Shown here in pieces: positions 59,682-64,000 of a DNA stretch of 64,000 nucleotides; the first letter of the stretch is position 1, and the number at the start of each line of letters is the position of its first letter. Location of the stretch: contig UCLR01000012.1 of NCBI GenBank assembly GCA_900473415.1, forward strand, positions 23,934 to 87,933, given 5' to 3'. The stretch is from Hyphomicrobiales bacterium. GTDB taxonomy: Bacteria; Pseudomonadota; Alphaproteobacteria; Rhizobiales; Beijerinckiaceae. A program made the translations under genes and the position numbers. Under the pieces are notes generated by a model. It did not search any database. It had not been told where the DNA came from and worked only from the letters and a program-made list of their open reading frames with translations.

Positions 59682-60490
59682 GGCCGCATGCCCGAAGACG
59701 TCATGCCCATGAAATCCGCCATCATGTCGAGTTGGCATTCGAGCATGGGGGCGCCGTAGTGAATGCGGCAGCCGCGCGCCTTTGCGGCGGCGAGCAGCGC
59801 GGTCTCGGCCGGCTGCATGATCACCTCGGCGACGAGCTGCCGTTCCGACAGACGCGAGACGTCGACCGGCAGGGGATCGCTCTCGGCGAGGCCGAGCGAA
59901 GTGCCGTTGACGACGATGTCGTGCCCGGCCGGATCGGCATCGTCGAGATTGACGGGAAGCTGCGGGAAGGCCTGCGCCAGGCGCCGCGCCAGATCCGCCG
60001 ATTTCGCCCGGGTGCGATTGGCGATGGCAAGGCTTGCGATCCCCGCCTCGGCGAGTGCGAAGGCGATTGCATTGGCCGCGCCGCCGGCGCCCAGCAACAG
60101 CACGCGACGGCCCTCGGGCGCGGAGCCTTCGCGCCGCAGGCCGGCGACGAAACCGAGCCCATCGAGAACCTCGCCGACGAGCCGGCCATCAGCCTCGCGG
60201 CGGACGCAGTTGGCCGCGCCGACCAGCCTGGCCTGCTCCGAGACCTCGTCGCAGAGCGCGACGATTGCTGTCTTGTGCGGGACGGTGACCACGAAGCCGC
60301 CGAGCGTCTTCATGCATTTCAGGCCGGCGACGACGGTCGCGAGGTCCTCAGCGCTAACATGGACCGGCACCATGACACCGTCATGGCCGCGGTCGCGCAT
60401 CAGGGCGTTCAGCCGCTGCGGCGTCCGGATGTGATGCACCGGGTCGGCGAGGATACCGTAGATGCGGGTATGGCCGGAGATTTCCGTCAT
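59678..60490 (-). CDS. Shikimate-dehydrogenase (AroE)-like protein with altered substrate pocket
   Basis: The 270-residue protein keeps the AroE catalytic lysine Lys73 in VTVPHK, the Asp110 in LDGLGF and the nucleotide motif GAGGAANAI. The shikimate-binding serines of HSxSP are replaced (VHHIRTP at 18-24), and the ENTDG motif is EVLDG. It is therefore probably not the biosynthetic AroE but a dehydrogenase for a related hydroxy acid. It sits in a catabolic operon after livF (six-base spacing) and before an SDR gene, without other aromatic-synthesis genes. Confidence 0.88.
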   Translation of the reverse strand: MTEISGHTRIYGILADPVHHIRTPQRLNALMRDRGHDGVMVPVHVSAEDLATVVAGLKCMKTLGGFVVTVPHKTAIVALCDEVSEQARLVGAANCVRREADGRLVGEVLDGLGFVAGLRREGSAPEGRRVLLLGAGGAANAIAFALAEAGIASLAIANRTRAKSADLARRLAQAFPQLPVNLDDADPAGHDIVVNGTSLGLAESDPLPVDVSRLSERQLVAEVIMQPAETALLAAAKARGCRIHYGAPMLECQLDMMADFMGMTSSGMRP

Positions 60491-60496
60491 CGCTGC

Positions 60497-61201
60497 TCAG
60501 ATCCCGAGATAGGCGGTCTTGATGTGCGGATCGGCCAGAAGGCCTTCGCCGGTGTTCTCCATGGCGATGCGACCGTTCTCGATGACATAGGCGCGCTGCG
60601 CGATCTTCAGCGCATGGAACGCCTTCTGCTCGACGAGCAGCACCGTCGTGCCCATGGCGCAGATGCGCTCGACGATGCCGAACATCTGCTGGACGATGAT
60701 CGGTGCGAGGCCGAGTGAAGGCTCGTCCAGCATCAGCAGACGCGGCTTCGCCATCAGCCCGCGCGCTATCGCGACCATCTGCTGCTCGCCACCCGAAAGC
60801 GAGCCGGCGAGTTGGTCGAGCCGTTCGCGAACACGCGGAAAGATCTCCAGGACCTCCTCGAAGCGGGCCGCGGCGCCTTCGCGCGCATTGGCGTGGTAGC
60901 AGCCCATCATGACGTTGTCTCGGACCGTCATGACCGGGAAGAGCTGACGCGCCTCCGGCACCATGACGAGGCCGCGTCCGACGATGTCGGCGGGGGTGGC
61001 GCTGCCGATCTGCCCGCCGTCAAATTCGATCGAGCCGGCGCTCGGCTTCACCAGTCCGGAGATCGCGCGCAGCAGCGTCGTCTTGCCGGCGCCGTTGGCG
61101 CCGATGATGGTGACGACCTCGCCCTTGCCGATCTCGATCGAGACATTCTGGAGGATCGTGGTGCGGCCGTAGCCGGCCGTCAGCTCAGAGACCTTGAGCA
61201 T
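60497..61201 (-). CDS. livF: Branched-chain-amino-acid-type ABC transporter ATPase
   Basis: The 234-residue protein is LivF-like: Walker A GANGAGKTT near 34-42, MVPEARQLFP near 80-89 (LivF-type Q-loop context), LSGGEQQMVAIAR near 134-146, Walker B LLMLDEPSLGL. The short length and EARQLFP context separate it from LivG. It overlaps the end of the fused LivM-LivG gene by 17 bases. Confidence 0.93.
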   Translation of the reverse strand: MLKVSELTAGYGRTTILQNVSIEIGKGEVVTIIGANGAGKTTLLRAISGLVKPSAGSIEFDGGQIGSATPADIVGRGLVMVPEARQLFPVMTVRDNVMMGCYHANAREGAAARFEEVLEIFPRVRERLDQLAGSLSGGEQQMVAIARGLMAKPRLLMLDEPSLGLAPIIVQQMFGIVERICAMGTTVLLVEQKAFHALKIAQRAYVIENGRIAMENTGEGLLADPHIKTAYLGI

Positions 61202-63014
61202 TGGCGAAATCCTCTCCGAGATAGGCCTCGATCACGCGGCGGTCGCGGACGACGGCCTGCGGGTCTCCTTCTGCGATCACCTTGCCGGAATCGATCACGA
61301 TGATGCGGTCGGACAGGCTCATGATCGCCTGCATGTTGTGCTCGATCGCGATGACTGTGACGCCCGCATCGCGCACGGCGCGGATCAGCTCGACCATCTT
61401 CTGCGTGTCGGCCTGGCTCTGCCCGGCCATGACCTCGTCGAGCAGCAGGATCTCCGGCTCGGTGGCGAGCGTGCGGGCGACCTCGAGGCGCTTCAGATCG
61501 CCGATCGGCAGGTTGCGCGCCTCGACCTCGCGGACGTGATGCAGCCCGACCAGCGAGGAGACACGCAGCGCCACGGCCCGCGCCGAGCCGACATCGGGAT
61601 GGCGCATGAAGGCGCCGATCATGATGTTCTCGGTGACGGTCAGCTTGCCGAAAGGCTGCACGATCTGGAAGGTGCGCCCGACACCGGCTCGCGCGAAGGC
61701 GTCGGCGCTCGCAGGTGTCGTCTCCTTACCGTCGGAGACGACGGCGACGCTGCCCGAACTCGGCTTGAGGAAGCCGGAAATCTGGTTGAACAGCGTGGTC
61801 TTGCCGGCGCCGTTCGGGCCGATGATGCCGAGGATCTCGCCGCGCTTCAGCATCATCGAGACATTGTCGGTCGCGACCAGTCCGCCGAAGCGCATGACGA
61901 GGTTCTTCGTCTCCAGCATGGTCTCGCCGGGCGTGCCGACGATCTGGCGCAGCGCCGGCGCCTCCGGCTCCGGGTGCGGCTTGCCGCCCGGCAGGCGGTC
62001 GATCCACCGGCCGATCGTGGTGCCGAAGGTGCCGACAAGACCGCCCGGAAGGGTCAGCGTGATCAGGACGAGCACCGTACCGTAGACGAAGCCGTGCAGG
62101 CCGTTGGCCGAGGAGCCGAGCCAGCCGCGGGCGAGCTCCGCGATCGGCACGACCAGCACGGTGCCGAGCAATGGTCCGACGACGGTGCCGAGCCCGCCGA
62201 TCAGCGCGAACATCGCAACCTCGATGGAGGTGGCGAGCGAGAACATCGTCGCCGGCTCCAGGAAGGTCGTGTACATCGCGTGGAAGGAGCCGATCAGGCT
62301 CGTCAGCGCAGCCGAGACGATCACGGCCCTGAGCTTCACCTGCGTCGGATTGATGCCCGCGGCGGAAGCTGCGTCCTCCCGCTCGCGCACGGCGGTGAGA
62401 TAGTAGCCCAGCCGGGCGTTGCGGATCGCCCAGGAGACGATCAGCGTCAGCAGCAGCAGGCCGAAGGCGATGATCAGGTAATTGTACTTCTCGGTGAAGA
62501 TCATCCAGGCCCAGCCGAGCTTGAGCGGGACAATCAGCCCGGCCGAGCCGCCGGTCACGCCATGGAAATGGATCGCGAGCAGCCGCACCACTTCGAGGAA
62601 CGCGATGGTGGCCAGGGAAAAGAACGGCCCGCGCAGGCGGAAGCACGGATAACCAATGCAGACGGCGACGACGGCCGAAAGCGCCGCGCCCGCCCACATC
62701 CCGATCCAGGGCGTGAGGCCGAAATGCTGGATCAGTAGCGCCGTGGTGTAGGCGCCGATGCCGTAGAACATCATGTGGCCGAGCGAGAGCTGGCCGGCAT
62801 AGCCGCCAACGATGTTCCAGGCGGTCGAGAGCCCGGCGAAGACGCAGATCGTGACGAAGACGTGCACGACGAAGGGCGAGTCGCTGAGCGCCGGGATGAT
62901 CAGCAGCAGCGAGAGCAGGATGAGCGCCACATAGACGCGCGGATGGGTCAGCGCGGCGAGCCGGCTCGGCTTGGCGATGGCGATGGGGGCCGCGGTTGTG
63001 CTGTGAGCGGTCAT
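61185..63014 (-). CDS. Fused LivM permease and LivG ATPase of a branched-chain-type ABC transporter
   Basis: The 609-residue protein joins a LivM-like permease (about 1-340, eight or more helices, with NIVGGYAGQLSLGHMMFYGIGAY near 68-90) to a LivG-like ATPase (about 365-609, with GPNGAGKTTLFNQISGF, RTFQIVQPF and LLLDEVMAG). Separate genes are usual; this fusion occurs in some proteobacteria. It imports amino acids, amides or aromatic acids with LivH and LivF. The start at ATG 63014 precedes the typical N-terminal helix; the next gene upstream ends five bases earlier. Confidence 0.92.
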   Translation of the reverse strand: MTAHSTTAAPIAIAKPSRLAALTHPRVYVALILLSLLLIIPALSDSPFVVHVFVTICVFAGLSTAWNIVGGYAGQLSLGHMMFYGIGAYTTALLIQHFGLTPWIGMWAGAALSAVVAVCIGYPCFRLRGPFFSLATIAFLEVVRLLAIHFHGVTGGSAGLIVPLKLGWAWMIFTEKYNYLIIAFGLLLLTLIVSWAIRNARLGYYLTAVREREDAASAAGINPTQVKLRAVIVSAALTSLIGSFHAMYTTFLEPATMFSLATSIEVAMFALIGGLGTVVGPLLGTVLVVPIAELARGWLGSSANGLHGFVYGTVLVLITLTLPGGLVGTFGTTIGRWIDRLPGGKPHPEPEAPALRQIVGTPGETMLETKNLVMRFGGLVATDNVSMMLKRGEILGIIGPNGAGKTTLFNQISGFLKPSSGSVAVVSDGKETTPASADAFARAGVGRTFQIVQPFGKLTVTENIMIGAFMRHPDVGSARAVALRVSSLVGLHHVREVEARNLPIGDLKRLEVARTLATEPEILLLDEVMAGQSQADTQKMVELIRAVRDAGVTVIAIEHNMQAIMSLSDRIIVIDSGKVIAEGDPQAVVRDRRVIEAYLGEDFANAQGL

Positions 63015-63018
63015 GCGG

Positions 63019-63891
63019 TCACTCCGTCCCGCGGCCGAAGCCAAAGAGGCCCGTCGGCTTGAAGATCAGGATCAGGATGAAGATCGCGAAATAGACGACC
63101 TCCTTGAGGTCGGGCGCGATGTAGTAGCCCGACAGGGAATCGACGATCCCGATGATCATCGCCCCCATGAAGGCGCCGTACATGCTGCGCATGCCGCCGA
63201 GCACGACGACGACGAAGGCGGTCAGCACGAAATAGGAGCCGATCGTCGGCGTCACCGGGAAGAGTGGTGTGACGAGCGCGCTGGCGAGCCCGACGCAGGC
63301 CGCCCCGAGCCCGAAGGAGATGATGTAGATGCGGTCGACGCGCACGCCCATCAGCAGGGCTGCATTGCGGTTCTGTGCGGTGGCGCGGATGGCGCGACCG
63401 AGCGGGGTCTTCTGCATGAAGAGGTGGAGGCCTGCTACCAGTGCGAGCGCGCAGGCGAGGATCACGAGCTGGCCGGACAGGACGGTATAGCCCCCGAGCG
63501 AGACGGACTGGCGGGCGCTTGGCGCGGAGACGGAATAGAGATCGGCGCCGAAGATCATCAGGGCAAGGTTCACCAACGCCGTGGAGAGGCCGACCGTCGC
63601 GAAGATCTGGATGTGTTCGTCGGCGCTGAGCAGCTTCTGGATGATGAAGCGCTGCACCAGAGCGCCGACACAAAACAGCAGAAGCGTGATCGGGATCGCC
63701 GAGACGTAAGGATGCCAGCCGAGCTTCGTCGCCAGCAGATAGGTCGCGTACATGCCGATCATTAGGAACTCGCCATGGGCGAAGTTCACGACGCGGACGA
63801 TGCCGAAGATCAGCGTCAGTCCCACCGCGATGATGGCGTACATGCTCCCGAGCATGATGCCGTTGAGCAGCAACTGGACAAGCACGTCCAT
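63019..63891 (-). CDS. livH: Branched-chain-amino-acid-type ABC transporter permease
   Basis: The 290-residue protein has the LivH pattern: LLNGIMLGSMYAIIAVGLTLIFGIVRVVNFAHGEF near the start, TPLGRAIRATAQNRNAALLMGV near 160-181 and VVVLGGMRSMYGAFMG near 225-240. ATG 63891 has GGAGACG upstream. It is the first gene of the operon seen in the window; a binding protein is not visible and may lie further right. Confidence 0.94.
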   Translation of the reverse strand: MDVLVQLLLNGIMLGSMYAIIAVGLTLIFGIVRVVNFAHGEFLMIGMYATYLLATKLGWHPYVSAIPITLLLFCVGALVQRFIIQKLLSADEHIQIFATVGLSTALVNLALMIFGADLYSVSAPSARQSVSLGGYTVLSGQLVILACALALVAGLHLFMQKTPLGRAIRATAQNRNAALLMGVRVDRIYIISFGLGAACVGLASALVTPLFPVTPTIGSYFVLTAFVVVVLGGMRSMYGAFMGAMIIGIVDSLSGYYIAPDLKEVVYFAIFILILIFKPTGLFGFGRGTE

Positions 63892-63982
63892 GAAGGGCGT
63901 CTCCGAAGGCGGATTGTCGGTGAAGCCGGCTGCCACCGACCGGGGCGGGCCAGAGCAGGGCGCATTTTGCGTGGACCTTTGC

Positions 63983-64000
63983 CGTCATCCCGGGCTTGAC
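63983..64000. repeat. Edge of a REP-like element
   Basis: The last bases, CGTCATCCCGGGCTTGAC, match the opening of the elements at 345 and 2255 and the common rhizobial intergenic repeat. The remainder is outside the window. The rest of the gap 63892-63982 shows no gene. Confidence 0.5.

Noticed and set aside
61194..62738. Plus-strand frame of about 514 codons opposite the LivM-LivG gene
   Set aside because: Asp/Arg/His-rich mirror of a membrane protein and ATPase gene; no motif.

Overview
The window looks like a chromosomal stretch of a GC-rich alphaproteobacterium of the order Hyphomicrobiales (Rhizobiales), probably Bosea or a close relative. The grounds are the codon and base use, REP-like palindromes of the type CGTCATnCnCGGGC, DUF2793, DUF1236 and DUF465 proteins, an AANDNEP-type small membrane protein, and many catabolic ABC, TTT and TRAP-era style transporter operons. 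The genus is an inference from pattern memory; no search was run.

Layout. 1-2.2 kb: end of a sugar-acid pathway (DapA-family fragment, then an IlvD/EDD dehydratase resembling L-arabinonate dehydratase). 2.3-8.7 kb: an orphan DUF2793 tail-like protein, a VanZ-like protein, an undecaprenyl-phosphate sugar phosphotransferase and dTDP-rhamnose genes rfbC-rfbD-rfbA (no rfbB), so surface polysaccharide synthesis. 8.8-12.0 kb: a marR-emrA-emrB efflux operon with overlapping genes. 12.1-13.1 kb: small conserved proteins and a candidate 23-residue membrane peptide. 13.3-24.1 kb: a coherent GntR-linked catabolic locus (GntR regulator, SAF-domain dehydrogenase, PdxA2-like dehydrogenase, TctC-TctB-TctA transporter, DapA-like lyase, CoA transferase, HIBADH-like reductase, amidohydrolase). 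Two promoters 5.4 kb apart carry the same ATTCTGTATAC operator-like word. 24.2-30.5 kb: core genes (DUF1236 protein, tRNA-Tyr, rlmB, MHS-family transporter, thioesterase, tRNA-Thr).

30.5-55 kb behaves like an accessory island. Immediately after tRNA-Thr lie the C-terminal remnant of a P4-type integrase and the end of an IS3-family transposase. The cargo is a nitrogen-compound catabolic set: FMN-dependent monooxygenase with flavin reductase, two ureohydrolases (one lacking a canonical metal histidine), a creatininase-family protein, a NodB-type deacetylase, a spermidine/putrescine-type ABC transporter, an MBL hydrolase and a LysR regulator. Next come a histidine kinase broken by one in-frame stop, response regulators and an AraC regulator. 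Then follows an unusual three-gene operon: a Tat-lipoprotein amidohydrolase, a 1361-residue protein with the layout of soluble adenylyl cyclase (two cyclase domains, NTPase, helical repeats), and a cobalamin-type radical SAM protein.

55-64 kb: one long minus-strand catabolic operon, livH, fused livM-livG, livF, AroE-like protein, SDR, fused E1 alpha-beta dehydrogenase and GMC oxidoreductase, reading from a branched-chain-amino-acid-type uptake system into oxidative enzymes. The substrate is not evident. No rRNA, CRISPR array or replication origin was seen.
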